From Pycnococcus provasolii (taxonomy: Eukaryota; Chlorophyta; Pseudoscourfieldiophyceae; Pseudoscourfieldiales), in assembly GCA_049487715.1 (NCBI GenBank), contig CP150581.1, positions 124,001 through 188,000 of the forward strand: a stretch of 64,000 nucleotides of DNA, read 5' to 3'. Made by a program: the position numbers and the translations under genes. Below, one piece after another: positions 54,473-64,000 of this stretch. The stretch's first letter is position 1. Every line of letters begins with the position of its first letter. Under the pieces are notes generated by a model, which saw only the letters and a list, made by a program, of their open reading frames with translations, was not told the DNA's origin and made no database searches.

Positions 54473-55918
54473 ATGTCCGCGCACTCTCTGTCTACCCGCA
54501 CTGCCTGCTCCCAGTCTCGTGTTTGTCATCCTTTTGTGCGCCAACGTCGTCTGTCATCTCTCTGCAGTGGTCTTCGCGTTAACGCTGTCACTTCTTCCTC
54601 GGAGTCTTCCGTATCACCTATCGAAGGTATGCAGCTCGCATCAGCATCTAGTCTTTCCGACAAGGAGATGGACACCCTGCTCCGACGCCCGCGCGTCGAC
54701 CTGCCGTCCATATTCAACACCGTCGCGCCGATCGTCGACGCCGTTCGTGAACGAGGGGACGAAGCTGTGAACGAATTCACCGCGAAGTTTGACAACGTGG
54801 AGCTAGGCAGGGCGCCCGTCGTGCTCGTCGACGACCTGCCCGACCCCCAGCTCGACGCGACGACAAAAGCGGCGTTCGACACGGCGTACGATAACATCAG
54901 AAAATTTCACGAGGCGCAGATCACCGCGCCCCTGCACGTCGAGACGATGCCCGGCGTCGTCTGCGAGCGCGTCAACAGGCCTATTGACGCCGTCGGCCTC
55001 TACGTTCCCGGAGGAACGGCGATCTTGCCGTCGACGACGCTCATGCTCGCAGTTCCAGGACAGGTGGCGGGATGCAAGACGATGGTCGTCGCGACGCCGC
55101 CGAGGTCTGACGGAAGCGTGTGCCCCGAGGTTCTCTACGTGTGCAAGAGGTGCGGCGTCACGCACATCCTGCAGGCTGGCGGCGCGCAGGCGGTTGCGGC
55201 GATGGCGCACGGAACGGCGACTTGCCCTAAGGTGCACAAGGTGTTTGGACCGGGCAACCAGTTCGTCACCGCGGCGAAGATGCTCCTGAGCAACTCGGAG
55301 GCGATGGTGAGCATCGACATGCCCGCCGGCCCGAGCGAGGTTCTCGTGGTTGCTGACGGAGGCGCGGATCCCGTTCACGTGGCCGCTGACCTGCTGAGCC
55401 AGGCGGAGCACGGGCGTGACAGCCAGGTTGTTTTGCTCGCGACGCCGGATGCGGACGTGGATGCGATCCTGAAGGCTGTGCGTGAGCAGTGCTCGACGCT
55501 TCCTCGTCAGGAGGTTGCGGAGGCTGCGCTGGGCAACAGCTGCGCGATCAAGGTTGACAGCCTCGAGGAGGCGATTCGCATATCGAATCGGTACGCCCCT
55601 GAGCACTTGATTTTGAACGTCGCGAACGCGCGCGAGGTGGCTGATGCTGTGACCGATGCGGGGAGCATATTCTGCGGTCGTTGGACGCCTGAGAGCGTGG
55701 GCGACTACGCGTCGGGCACGAACCACGTGCTTCCAACGTACGGATACGCTCGCATGTACAGCGGCGTGAACTTGTCTGCGTACAACAAGAGCATAACGAT
55801 CCAGGAGCTATCTGAGAGCGGTCTGAAGAGCTTGGGTCCTCACGTCGCGCACATGGCCGATTTGGAAGGTCTCGAGGCGCACAGGCGAGCGGTGACTTTG
55901 AGGTTAGGGATGGACTGA
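54473..55918 (+). CDS. hisD: Histidinol dehydrogenase, plastid-targeted
   Basis: A 481-residue enzyme catalysing the last two steps of histidine synthesis, oxidising L-histidinol to L-histidine with NAD+ and Zn2+. From ATG 54473 the first ~45 residues are Ser/Thr/Arg-rich ([16 protein letters not shown]...), a plastid transit peptide by composition. The mature enzyme shows the family motifs in order: [61 protein letters not shown], the Zn-binding SQAEHG (H313), NRYAPEHL, and [15 protein letters not shown]. Length and motif set are complete, with no break. It is in the same orientation as UROD, 511 bp away. Very high confidence. Confidence 0.96.
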   Translation: MSAHSLSTRTACSQSRVCHPFVRQRRLSSLCSGLRVNAVTSSSESSVSPIEGMQLASASSLSDKEMDTLLRRPRVDLPSIFNTVAPIVDAVRERGDEAVNEFTAKFDNVELGRAPVVLVDDLPDPQLDATTKAAFDTAYDNIRKFHEAQITAPLHVETMPGVVCERVNRPIDAVGLYVPGGTAILPSTTLMLAVPGQVAGCKTMVVATPPRSDGSVCPEVLYVCKRCGVTHILQAGGAQAVAAMAHGTATCPKVHKVFGPGNQFVTAAKMLLSNSEAMVSIDMPAGPSEVLVVADGGADPVHVAADLLSQAEHGRDSQVVLLATPDADVDAILKAVREQCSTLPRQEVAEAALGNSCAIKVDSLEEAIRISNRYAPEHLILNVANAREVADAVTDAGSIFCGRWTPESVGDYASGTNHVLPTYGYARMYSGVNLSAYNKSITIQELSESGLKSLGPHVAHMADLEGLEAHRRAVTLRLGMD

Positions 55919-56429
55919 ACACCTGCTTTTACAACACAACACAGTAAAAAGGATCCATATATATACACATCGTATCGTCACATGTCAAATTGTCAAGGAG
56001 TCGAAGCTTAGAACTATCTAGACTATCTCATCCCTGCTTAACTATTATCTGCCTAAGGGTTATCTTATCTCTAGAGCCTTATGTATCCTCATACATAGTC
56101 TACCTTATTGGAATGTATCCTCGAGGCTCCTGACTTATGTATCACATAACGTACATATCCGTGTAAATATCATCCGTAAGTAAGTCCTACCGTACCGTCT
56201 TCTTCGGGTTTGGAATACAGTAGGGTCCCCGCCAGTTAGTTTAGTTCGGGGTTACTTCCCCTTAGAGGGAGGGTCTTATCTTCCGGGGGATATGATTCTC
56301 TGCTGTGAAATTTGAGGATTGGGATTAGATTTTTCAGCCTCCAGGTGGGATTTCGGGCCCCGGGGGGGTTCTCAAGCCCCCCCAGGGGTGTCGCTCTCCT
56401 TTCCCCACTTGCTCCCCTTGCTCTCAGCC
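55919..56429. other. Intergenic, UROD promoter side
   Basis: Unique sequence with a TATCTTATCTC-type pyrimidine/AT stretch (56064), TTCGGGGTT (56245-56253, about 180 bp upstream of the UROD ATG) and a G-run/C-run pair near 56364-56384. No gene seen. Confidence 0.45.
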
Positions 56430-57587
56430 ATGGCGCCTGCTCCTGCCCTCTCCTCGTCCCTTGGTCGTCCCCATGGTCGTCCTCTCCGTTGTGTTTCTTC
56501 GTCGTCATCGCCGTCATCTCCGTCAGATGGCCCCCTTCTTTTAAGGGCGGCGGCGGGACTACCCACGGAACGCTCGCCCGTGTGGCTGATGCGACAAGCG
56601 GGACGGTACATGGCGGAGTTCCGTGAATACTCGAACAAGTACCCGTTCCGACAACGCTCCGAGACGCCTGAGATTGCCATCGAGCTGTCCCTGCAGCCGT
56701 ACCGCGCATTCAAGCCGGACGGAGTCATCTTCTTCAGCGACATACTCACGCCTTTGCCGTCGATGGGAATCGAGTTTGACGTCATCAAAGGAAAAGGGCC
56801 GCAGATCTCGAATCCGGTCAACTGCATACACTGCGTCGAAGCGCTGACGCCCATTGACGACCCTGCGAGCTCGACGCCGTTCATCCAGCCGATTCTCAGC
56901 ACGCTGCGCGCGGAAATCGACGACGAAACGACGCTGTGCGGCTTCATCGGAACGCCGTGGACGCTCGCCGCGTACTCCGTCGAAGGCTCGGCGGACAGGC
57001 ACCTCGTCAAAACCAAAGCGATGATGCACAAGGAGGATGGACGAAAGGTGCTGCACGCGCTGCTCAGCCACTACGCAGACAACCTCGTCGCGTACTGCAT
57101 CCACCAGATCGACTCGGGTGCGCAGGTGCTGCAGCTGTTCGACTCGTGGGCACACCACCTAAGTCCCGCGCAGTTCCGCGAATTTAGCCTGCCGTACGCC
57201 GAGCGCGTCATGGCGGGTGTGCGCGCCGCAAAGCCTGACGTGCCGATTATTTTCCACGCAAACGGAGGAGCAGGCAAGGAGGAGATTTTGTTCTCGAGCG
57301 ACTTGACGAGCGACGTCGTCGGCCTCGACTGGAACATGAATCCCGCGGAGTGTCGCTCGCGTGCGGGCCAGTCGCGCGTGCTTCAGGGTAACGTTGACCC
57401 GATGGTGCTGTTCGGCGACGAGGATACCATCAGAAGCGAGGTGAAGTCGTGCATCGACGCGCTGACGAACGACGACGGACGCCACCACATATTGAACGTT
57501 GGCCACGGCGTTGTGCAGAAAACGCCGGAGGAGAACGTCGGCCTTTTCATTGAGACGTGCAAGCAGCACGTGCGCGCGATGGCGTAA
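56430..57587 (+). CDS. UROD: Uroporphyrinogen III decarboxylase, plastid-targeted
   Basis: A 385-residue heme/chlorophyll pathway enzyme converting uroporphyrinogen III to coproporphyrinogen III. From ATG 56430 (CCATGG context) residues 1-35 are a Ser/Arg-rich transit-like segment. The catalytic domain opens with SPVWLMRQAGRYMAEFR (R55 and R59 contact the substrate carboxylates) and contains FFSDILTPLPSMG (D104, the catalytic aspartate). GFIGTPWTLAAYSVEG, LQLFDSWAHHLSP, IIFHANGGAG, VGLDWNMNP, LQGNVDP and NVGHGV follow. All expected motifs are present and the length is normal. ICMT converges on it with stops only 59 bp apart; the ICMT poly(A) signal at 57603-57607 falls 16 bp past the UROD stop. 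Confidence 0.96.
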   Translation: MAPAPALSSSLGRPHGRPLRCVSSSSSPSSPSDGPLLLRAAAGLPTERSPVWLMRQAGRYMAEFREYSNKYPFRQRSETPEIAIELSLQPYRAFKPDGVIFFSDILTPLPSMGIEFDVIKGKGPQISNPVNCIHCVEALTPIDDPASSTPFIQPILSTLRAEIDDETTLCGFIGTPWTLAAYSVEGSADRHLVKTKAMMHKEDGRKVLHALLSHYADNLVAYCIHQIDSGAQVLQLFDSWAHHLSPAQFREFSLPYAERVMAGVRAAKPDVPIIFHANGGAGKEEILFSSDLTSDVVGLDWNMNPAECRSRAGQSRVLQGNVDPMVLFGDEDTIRSEVKSCIDALTNDDGRHHILNVGHGVVQKTPEENVGLFIETCKQHVRAMA

Positions 57588-57645
57588 GGTGTTAATGCTT
57601 AGTTACAACTTTTTTTCTTTCTCTCTTTTGATACAGATATTCGAG

Positions 57646-58293
57646 TCAAGGTATGCCAGGCAAGTACGTCGGCGTTTTCTTCCTATACGCGCGCCACTGT
57701 TCGCCAAAGAAAGACGCGAGCAGGTTTTCTTCGACGGGTATTCTTTCCTGGAAGAACTTCATGGCGAGGTGGTAGAAGAGTGGGATGCATATGATATTTC
57801 CAAGCAGGAATTGCGTTCCAACTGCCCAGACGGTCCACCCAAGGTATGCTGGGTGTCGTACGTACCGATAGATTCCCGTCGTGATGAGCGCATGTTCTTG
57901 TCTCTTGCGTGTCTGCACTTGCAGCGTGAACGCCTTCTGCGCGTGAATAATAGCAGCTTTTCTCATGAGTTCACCGAAGAGAACCATGGTGATTCCCAGA
58001 GTGGACACAAGAGATAGCACACGTTTTTTGTACGACGTTAAAAGGAAGGACTCCACCGTGAATTCAACAAGAGCGAGTGACATTGCGACTAAGTAGGGGA
58101 AGCTTAGTAATAGCTCGCCCCTGGCATGGACAACCCTGGACAGCAGGTACTCGGTGCTGTGGAAGAATATCAGAGCTAACATGAAGATGATGAAGGAACA
58201 TGACATGGACGACGACGACATGGATGACATGGAGAGCGTTTGTGGAATGAATGAAGCCCAGGGACGTCTTCGGGAATCGGGGGCGAAATCCAT
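57646..58293 (-). CDS. ICMT: Protein-S-isoprenylcysteine O-methyltransferase (ICMT)
   Basis: A 215-residue ER membrane enzyme that methylates the C-terminal prenylcysteine of CaaX proteins using S-adenosylmethionine. Several hydrophobic helices are followed by the family's C-terminal signature: GIYRYVRHPAYLGWTVWAVG, then RIPVEENLLASFFGEQWRAY and KTPTYLPGIP. These are the SAM-binding RHP motif and the EE..L...FG..Y stretch. Length matches Ste14/ICMT. The start at 58293 leaves only 17 bp to the ATG of the divergent RING gene. An internal Met at 58230 is an alternative that would allow more promoter space. TTACA at 57603-57607 is the poly(A) signal. Confidence 0.9.
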   Translation of the reverse strand: MDFAPDSRRRPWASFIPQTLSMSSMSSSSMSCSFIIFMLALIFFHSTEYLLSRVVHARGELLLSFPYLVAMSLALVEFTVESFLLTSYKKRVLSLVSTLGITMVLFGELMRKAAIIHAQKAFTLQVQTRKRQEHALITTGIYRYVRHPAYLGWTVWAVGTQFLLGNIICIPLFYHLAMKFFQERIPVEENLLASFFGEQWRAYRKKTPTYLPGIP

Positions 58294-58310
58294 CAGGGGG
58301 GGACGAAGAC

Positions 58311-59622
58311 ATGCGAACTTGCGAATTTCACTCTCTGGACAACCATCACGGGCGGGCCCCGTGGCAGTTCAACGAATTCCCGTTTCCGCCACCGCCACCG
58401 CCACCGCTGAGCCCGCCGTCACCGCCGCCGCGACCACCAAAGCATCAATCTTTGCGAGCAAGTGGCATGGCGACTTCGTATTACACGCTCTGGCCGTACC
58501 ACGGCGATGGCCACGGCAAGGCGCCGCTCGAGTACCCGTGCAAGGGCGCGGAGAAGGGAGATCATAGTCTCAAGGATGTGCTCATGGACGCGGCGGTAAA
58601 GTGGGAGTATCCCCAACCGGACGACGAAAAGTCGGGATGGGAACTTATCGTCAAGACTGGTGAGATTCATAGCACTGGTGGTGTCGCTTTCGGTGCACAC
58701 GACGGTGCCAACTTCAAGCCACGGCCTAATACGCACTGGTTGCTGACTCTATCACGCGGCGCGCGTGACAAGCGCCCGAAGCCGGCGCTGCACGGCCCGC
58801 TTCGGGTTAGCACAAGTGGGCTTAGCGTCGAGGTCACGGCAACCTGCAAACTCGACGTTGAGATACGCGTCGAGGTGGCCAGTGCCTTGTTCAAGAAGAG
58901 CACTTTGTGGATGTGTAAACGTGTTGAGATATGGATCGGTTGTCAAGTTTAGTCGTCTCGCCAAGGCTGGTGAGTATCGCTGTCGGCTTTACATCGCGGA
59001 TAGCCCGTTCTTTCGGTTCACGCCGGATTTCGAGGTTATAGGAGTCCCAAACAAGAGGGCGTGCAACCAAGTTCCCAAGCCCCCGAGAACTCCAAAAAAA
59101 ACAGGTGGTGAGAAGAAGTTCGCAAGCGACGGAGCCGGCGCAGGTGCCATGGTGTGTACGGCCGGAGCGGGAGCGGGAGCGGGAGTATCCAAAGCCGCAG
59201 CCGGAGCCGGAGCCGGAGCAGCCTCAGCCGTAGCCGCAGCCGGAGCATGCTTGGCGTGCCATGACTCTGACGCCACGGAGGTGCTTATCCCATGTGGGCA
59301 CGTGCCTTATTGTAAGTCATGTGCTCGCAAGCACACGCATGATCACGGGCATAGCTGCCCTATCTGCAAAGCAGCATTCAGCTTGCGGATCACAGCGCCA
59401 ACATCCAATTGTGCGTGCGGCCGACGACATGACGTCGTAAATAATGCGATGGATACTGATTGCCAGCACGCTGCAAAATTGTGCAGCGAGTGCATAGCGA
59501 TGTTTCAAAAACATGGCATCATCGACAAGGAGCGTGAGGTGGGACAAGATGCAGTGTGCGCGCAGTGTGCACTCGAAAAATTCGAGTGCAAGATCGTGCA
59601 AAGGCAGCGCGTCTATTACTAG
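58311..59622 (+). CDS. RING-finger protein, probably two exons
   Basis: Two overlapping frames appear to form one gene. Frame 1 (ATG 58311; an upstream ATG exists at 58251) encodes a Pro-rich start and a beta-rich domain, and stops at 58952. Frame 2 continues RLAKAGEYRCRLYIADSPFF, a Gly/Ala-rich linker, and a RING-HC finger (CLACHDSDATEVLIPCGH, CKSCARKH, CPICKAAF). A second Cys/His cluster follows (CACGRRHD, CQHAAKLCSEC, CAQCALEKFEC), ending at 59622. A 40-bp GT-AG segment at 58913-58952 joins the frames exactly (TGG-AT|T-CGT). The alternative is a 1-bp indel. RING-HC fingers usually act as E3 ubiquitin ligases by binding E2 enzymes. The RING itself is clear; the exon join is a prediction. 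Confidence 0.65.
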
Positions 59623-59821
59623 ATCAATTGGGTATGGCAGGTAAAAATCGGACATCAAAAACGTCGTAGTCACTGTGTCACGTAAAAAAGTTTTTTTTTC
59701 TTCGTATTTACCTCCTCCCTTACAAAATAGCAATCATGTTCTCTCGTTCCATCTCCCCTCCACAAAATTACGCCGTCTGTGTCTCATTCCTCATATTGCG
59801 ATCGATGAATGCTGACACGTT

Positions 59822-62800
59822 TCATTCTCTCATCCGGAACACCTGCAAATTTGTGCCGCTCGCCGCAATCAATGCCGAACTCGTGGCATCGAAAAGCAAA
59901 CTTGCCACGCCAGAGCCGTCACGAAGAGTGGGCATGCGTCCCAGAGCGGTGAATCGGTAGTCGTCATCGCGATCGGCCACCGCCACCGTGCCACCGCCAC
60001 CACTCACCGCCAGCCGTCGTCCATCTCGACTCGCGGAGATGGAGTACAGCGGGCCGATGTCGACGCTCAGCCTGTGCACCGCCCTCCGCTGCCGGAAATC
60101 GAGCAGAACAATCGAACCTGGCGCCATTACCGGCGCGCTGTACGCGACAATGGAAGTTCCACCTGCAACGGATGCCACAAATGCGCAGCACGCGGCACCA
60201 CCGCTGCTCGTGGATGCCACAGCACTCTCGGGGTGACTGCCACGAACAGCCTCGGGGCAGCGGTATGTCATGACATGTGCACCAGCCGTGCCCGGCGAAT
60301 CTGCCCACGGCGTACCAAACACCTCGAGCTTGCGTGAAAAGGCTGCGGCTGCCATCGACGAGCCGTGTGGGCGAGCAGCCACCGCGAGAGCGTCGAGGCG
60401 ATCGCCGTCGCTCAGCTCGGGCAAGAATGGCACTGCTGTGTGAGATGTGGCATTTGTCACCGCAAGCTCGCCTGCAATGCTTGCGGAGAGAACCTCGCCA
60501 CCTTCGGGAGAATAGACGGCGGCAACCACCGAGGCGCTGTGAACGTTGGAAACACCTTCCACTGCGCCACGCTCGGTGGAAAAGAAGTGCAAGCTTCCAT
60601 CGGTGAACCCACCAACGCAAGCGCTGCCACCCGGCTGCATCGCCGCGCACGTGCACTCCGCGGGCGAATCAGGGCCCACCTCAAACTTCAAAAGGCGATA
60701 CCAGCCGTTAGCATCCCACGTGCTCACGCCACTGCGCGTGGCAATCGCGAGCATCGATGTGCCCTCTCCAGGGGAAACGCTCTGCACGGCGTGCGTGAAT
60801 CCCGCGGTCAGAGGAACGACAGTCTCCTGCACAGTGTCGGCATACCACACCGTCGAAGCGGATGTTCCCACGACGCCCTCGTCGCCGCTTGCCGACAACG
60901 CTAGCGCGTTGACGCAGCCGTCGACGCGCGTAGCACCGTGGAGGTAGTACGTTCCCCCCGCACCCGCGTGGAAACGGTACAGCGCGCCGTCAGACGTTCC
61001 CAAAACCAGAACGTTTCCACGGCTAGCAATGCGCGTGATGTCGCCGGCACCCACAGGCAGGCAGCCGCACAGACGCGAGGGGCGGGCCATCGTGCAGTCG
61101 TGGCACCAGATGGAGCCATCTGAGTCGCACACGTACAGCTCATTCGTCGCAAATCCGTACGTCAACGCGACAAGCTTCGGGGTAGGCTCCGCCTCCTCTG
61201 GCGAGTCGGCGCCGACGTTCAGTGGCATGCAGCTAAGCTGGCCGCCTGCAACTGGAAGTGACCAAAGAAGGCAGGTGGATTCGCCTGAAGTCGCAAACTC
61301 GTGAGGTGATCGCCACGCAATGTGAGTCATCAGGCTCGCAGTCTTTCCCAGCGCACGGATCGTTGCGGTGTGCAGGTCCCAAATCACCACCGTGGAGTCC
61401 ACGGCGTCGCGCGGCAGCGAGCACAGCACCTGGTTACCCGGTGCAAAGGCGAGCGCGGCGACGCCGCCCTGGTGGAATTCCAGGCTAGCCTGACAGCGCC
61501 CGCTGTCACAGCTCCACAGGTATATGGGCGCACATCCCACGTCGAGCTCTGTGGCACTGCTGGCAGACGCGAGGACGCGCGCATCTGTGCTGAGAGCGAG
61601 GCACGACACGCTCGCGACGTGCCTCCAGAGCACCATCTGAGATCGGCTTGCAAGATCCTCAACAACGACGAGATTCTTGCTGCTGTATGCGTACATTCCA
61701 GTGCCTGGGTGCCAGACGACGTTATCTCCGAGCGTCGACCCGTTGTAACCCACCGCCATCTCCAAGCTCTGCATACCAAGCGTCGAGTACGCGAGATCGC
61801 TACCCTCTGGGCTGGAAGAGCCGCGCTCCTCGTTCTCCTCTTCACCATCCCACGCCGGCGCTGAGGCTACTGCCGTCGTCGCGCCGTCATCCACGCTTCT
61901 CCGCAGCGGGGATGCGGCGCCAGGCTCCATCCCACCCGTGCTCTGCGAGCCACCGCGCTCCGTGGGAACTTCTGCCGCCGACCGATCGGGCAGTACCACG
62001 CTTGCCTCGGCTCCACGCAGGTTCCACACGTAAACAGCCTCGGAGTGCGTGATTGTGATCGCCTTGCGACCTTCGTCCGCGACAACAACCTTCGTCACGC
62101 CGTCGGTGTGACCGATGAATGACTGGAATGCGTGCGTCTTCATGTCCCAAACCTTCAGCCACTTGTCGTCTCCACCCGTCACCACGAGCTGGCCGGCAGG
62201 ATCGGGGGCAAACGCGAAGCAGTCCGTGCCGTGGATGCTCGTCAGCTTGCCAACGCAGCGTCCTGTCGACGTCGAGTAGCGCTCGAGCGTGCGAGCACTC
62301 GTGCTCACGAGAACCTCGCTGCCGTCCGCGGAGAAATCGATGTGGCACGCCGAGGCCGAGCCGCCAGACGCGAGCTCGATGCGGCTGTGCGGCGTGAGCG
62401 CGGGCAGGTGAAACAGCAGCACGCTCGTGGCATTGGGGCCGAGCGCCGCCAGCAGCGTTCCGTCATTCGAGACGGCCATTGCCGCGCCGCGTCCTGCGGT
62501 GTTCGTCGAAAGGTACTTGATGGGCAGGTACGACTGCGTCGTGTCATACACGCACAGGTTGCCCTCTGAGCCGAAGGTGAGGAGCAGTGTACCGTCCGGC
62601 GTGAAGGCTACCTGCTCAACGGCTCCGCGGTGCTGCCTGAGCTCCTGGATCAGAGCGGTGGTGGCAATGGAGAAGACGCGAACGACGCCACCGTCGAATC
62701 CGCACGCGATGACGTACTCGCTTGGGTGGTATGCCACGCTATGCACGCTCTCCGACGGCGCGTCGAATTCGTACAGCTGCTCGCACGTGCGAAGGCTCCA

Positions 62801-64000
62801 GACGCGGATCGATCCGTCGGCAGAGACGGTGCAGAACTCCGGGCGCATCGGGTCCGCCGCGACGTCGCGCACGCTGTCGATATGGCTGCGCATCAGTGTC
62901 GTGTACTGGTGCGTGGGAATGTCCAGCATTCCCACGCTGCCGCTCTCCGTCCCGATGGCAATCTGCAAGCCGTCGGCGGAAACGGAGACGGACGTCACGG
63001 GAGACTCGTGCTCCGCCTCGAGAAAGAAGTCGGAGAAGTCCACCGGCCACACGCGCAGGAACTTGTCGTCGCTTCCGGTGACGACAAAACCCTCGTTCAC
63101 GACGATGCTATTGATTGCGCCGTGGTGCAAATTGTAGACGCATTCCAGCTGGCGGCGGCCGTAGTTGCACTGGAACACCGATCCGCTGACCGTAGACACG
63201 AACACGTGGCGCTCGTCGAGTTCCGTCAGTCCGTAGCCAGCCTCGTACGCAAGGTCCGTGAAGATGTTCTGCGTAAGCTCCTCCTTCATCAGGCCCGGCG
63301 CAAGCCCGTGCGTCGACGCCTTTGACGTGCGATGCTCTCCGAGGTTGACGCTGCATCCGCGCAGCTGGCCATTTTTGAGGCGATAAATGCGAATGCTGTC
63401 GCGCCCGCATGTCATCAGACGATCCTCCTCGAACGGGCTGAACTTGGCTCGACGCACGTGGTAGTCCGTCGCATGCTTCACCACCACCTCCGCGCGGTGT
63501 CCGCTGCGAAGTCCGGAGATGTCCCAGACAACGATGAGCTGTTTACCGTGTCCGTCAAAGCCAACCGCCAGGAGCGCGCGCGCATCCGGGGACACGTCCA
63601 CGCAGCACAGCCCTCCGGCGTGTGCGTTGAGGATGGACAGGCAGTCGCCGGTAGCAAAGTCCCATACGCGAATGACGGACGCCTTGCCCTCCTGTGCAGT
63701 TGCCATGAGCGACCCGTCGTTGCTGAACGCGATTCCAATCACCGGAGCCGAGTGGCCGACGAAGAAGCGCTGCCCCGTGCCGTCGCTGCGATTCGCAACG
63801 ACGTTGTTTCCGCACGGGAAGACCATCTCCTTCTCCGGCCCGGCGTGTGGGCTCCACGTGAGCGCATTGGACAATTCGCCGCTGAAGCCGACGACGGCAT
63901 GCAGCTCCATGATCGGGTCGGGGAGCAGCTCCGGCGCCTTCCTCGCCCGCGGCGTCATGGCGGCCACCTGCTGTTCTCTGCCACCCTCGCCGGGGATCTG
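59822..64000 (-). CDS. POC16: WDR90/POC16 WD40-repeat protein, 5' end outside window
   Basis: The frame is open to the right edge and covers at least 1392 residues of WD40 repeats forming several propellers. WDR90/POC16 localises to the centriole inner wall and stabilises microtubule triplets. Diagnostic stretches include FVGHSAPVIGIAFSNDGSLM, KFLRVWPVDFSDFFLEAEHE (nearly unchanged across the family) and TGGDDKWLKVWDMKTHAFQ. An acidic Ser-rich linker sits around residues 690-740. The family's N-terminal CFAP20/DUF667-like domain is not in the window, so the true start probably lies beyond base 64000. No ATG is forced, as the frame continues upstream of ATG 63958. TTACA at 59720-59724 is the poly(A) signal. 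Confidence 0.88.
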   Translation of the reverse strand, partial: QIPGEGGREQQVAAMTPRARKAPELLPDPIMELHAVVGFSGELSNALTWSPHAGPEKEMVFPCGNNVVANRSDGTGQRFFVGHSAPVIGIAFSNDGSLMATAQEGKASVIRVWDFATGDCLSILNAHAGGLCCVDVSPDARALLAVGFDGHGKQLIVVWDISGLRSGHRAEVVVKHATDYHVRRAKFSPFEEDRLMTCGRDSIRIYRLKNGQLRGCSVNLGEHRTSKASTHGLAPGLMKEELTQNIFTDLAYEAGYGLTELDERHVFVSTVSGSVFQCNYGRRQLECVYNLHHGAINSIVVNEGFVVTGSDDKFLRVWPVDFSDFFLEAEHESPVTSVSVSADGLQIAIGTESGSVGMLDIPTHQYTTLMRSHIDSVRDVAADPMRPEFCTVSADGSIRVWSLRTCEQLYEFDAPSESVHSVAYHPSEYVIACGFDGGVVRVFSIATTALIQELRQHRGAVEQVAFTPDGTLLLTFGSEGNLCVYDTTQSYLPIKYLSTNTAGRGAAMAVSNDGTLLAALGPNATSVLLFHLPALTPHSRIELASGGSASACHIDFSADGSEVLVSTSARTLERYSTSTGRCVGKLTSIHGTDCFAFAPDPAGQLVVTGGDDKWLKVWDMKTHAFQSFIGHTDGVTKVVVADEGRKAITITHSEAVYVWNLRGAEASVVLPDRSAAEVPTERGGSQSTGGMEPGAASPLRRSVDDGATTAVASAPAWDGEEENEERGSSSPEGSDLAYSTLGMQSLEMAVGYNGSTLGDNVVWHPGTGMYAYSSKNLVVVEDLASRSQMVLWRHVASVSCLALSTDARVLASASSATELDVGCAPIYLWSCDSGRCQASLEFHQGGVAALAFAPGNQVLCSLPRDAVDSTVVIWDLHTATIRALGKTASLMTHIAWRSPHEFATSGESTCLLWSLPVAGGQLSCMPLNVGADSPEEAEPTPKLVALTYGFATNELYVCDSDGSIWCHDCTMARPSRLCGCLPVGAGDITRIASRGNVLVLGTSDGALYRFHAGAGGTYYLHGATRVDGCVNALALSASGDEGVVGTSASTVWYADTVQETVVPLTAGFTHAVQSVSPGEGTSMLAIATRSGVSTWDANGWYRLLKFEVGPDSPAECTCAAMQPGGSACVGGFTDGSLHFFSTERGAVEGVSNVHSASVVAAVYSPEGGEVLSASIAGELAVTNATSHTAVPFLPELSDGDRLDALAVAARPHGSSMAAAAFSRKLEVFGTPWADSPGTAGAHVMTYRCPEAVRGSHPESAVASTSSGGAACCAFVASVAGGTSIVAYSAPVMAPGSIVLLDFRQRRAVHRLSVDIGPLYSISASRDGRRLAVSGGGGTVAVADRDDDYRFTALGRMPTLRDGSGVASLLFDATSSALIAASGTNLQVFRMRE

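Overview
This is a nuclear segment of a eukaryote, most likely a flagellated green alga of the chlorophyte/prasinophyte grade. The evidence is: long, mostly intronless genes at high density; mitochondrial- and plastid-type presequences; a Ser-Pro-rich cell-wall glycoprotein; motile-cilium genes; and the pentamer TGTAA, the poly(A) signal of green algae, at or shortly after about two thirds of the stop codons on both strands. The species is not identified.

Layout, left to right. 0.1-2.6 kb: a Tc1/mariner-like transposase with a convergent companion gene. 2.6-3.2 kb: simple repeats and a long perfect hairpin. 3.2-6.8 kb: a Slo/BK-type potassium channel. 7.2-13.1 kb: a HAD nucleotidase-like protein, a propeller/solenoid protein and a coiled-coil protein. 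13.2-15.5 kb: a 65-bp minisatellite, a four-unit RCC1-like gene and a J-domain gene split over two frames. 15.8-17.2 kb: a coiled-coil protein, possibly C2orf81-like. 18.6-32.6 kb: one 14-kb exon encoding HYDIN. 32.9-34.3 kb: a two-exon tautomerase-like gene, an interstitial TTAGGG array and TAF11. 34.6-35.1 kb: a 25-bp minisatellite. 35.5-49.7 kb: amino-acid transporter, mTERF, FAS1-sialyltransferase, a second RCC1-like gene, stomatin-like protein, TPR protein, a tandem repeat, a coiled-coil protein and an alpha/beta hydrolase. 49.7-51.6 kb: gene-poor. 51.6-64 kb: Pro-rich EGF surface protein, histidinol dehydrogenase, uroporphyrinogen decarboxylase, ICMT, a RING protein and the C-terminal part of WDR90/POC16, which runs off the right edge.

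Functionally, HYDIN (central-pair apparatus), WDR90/POC16 (centriole wall) and possibly the 15.8-kb gene are ciliary or centriolar. HisD and UROD carry plastid-like presequences. The stomatin-like protein and mTERF look organellar. Genes alternate between convergent and divergent pairs. Convergent stops lie about 50-250 bp apart, so 3' ends must abut or overlap. Recurrent G-rich motifs (TTCGGGGTT and TTAGGG/TTTAGGG-like) occur about 40-190 bp upstream of many start codons.

Many long open frames start at non-ATG codons. I moved those starts to the first sensible ATG. All product names come from reading the translations by eye; no database search was run.
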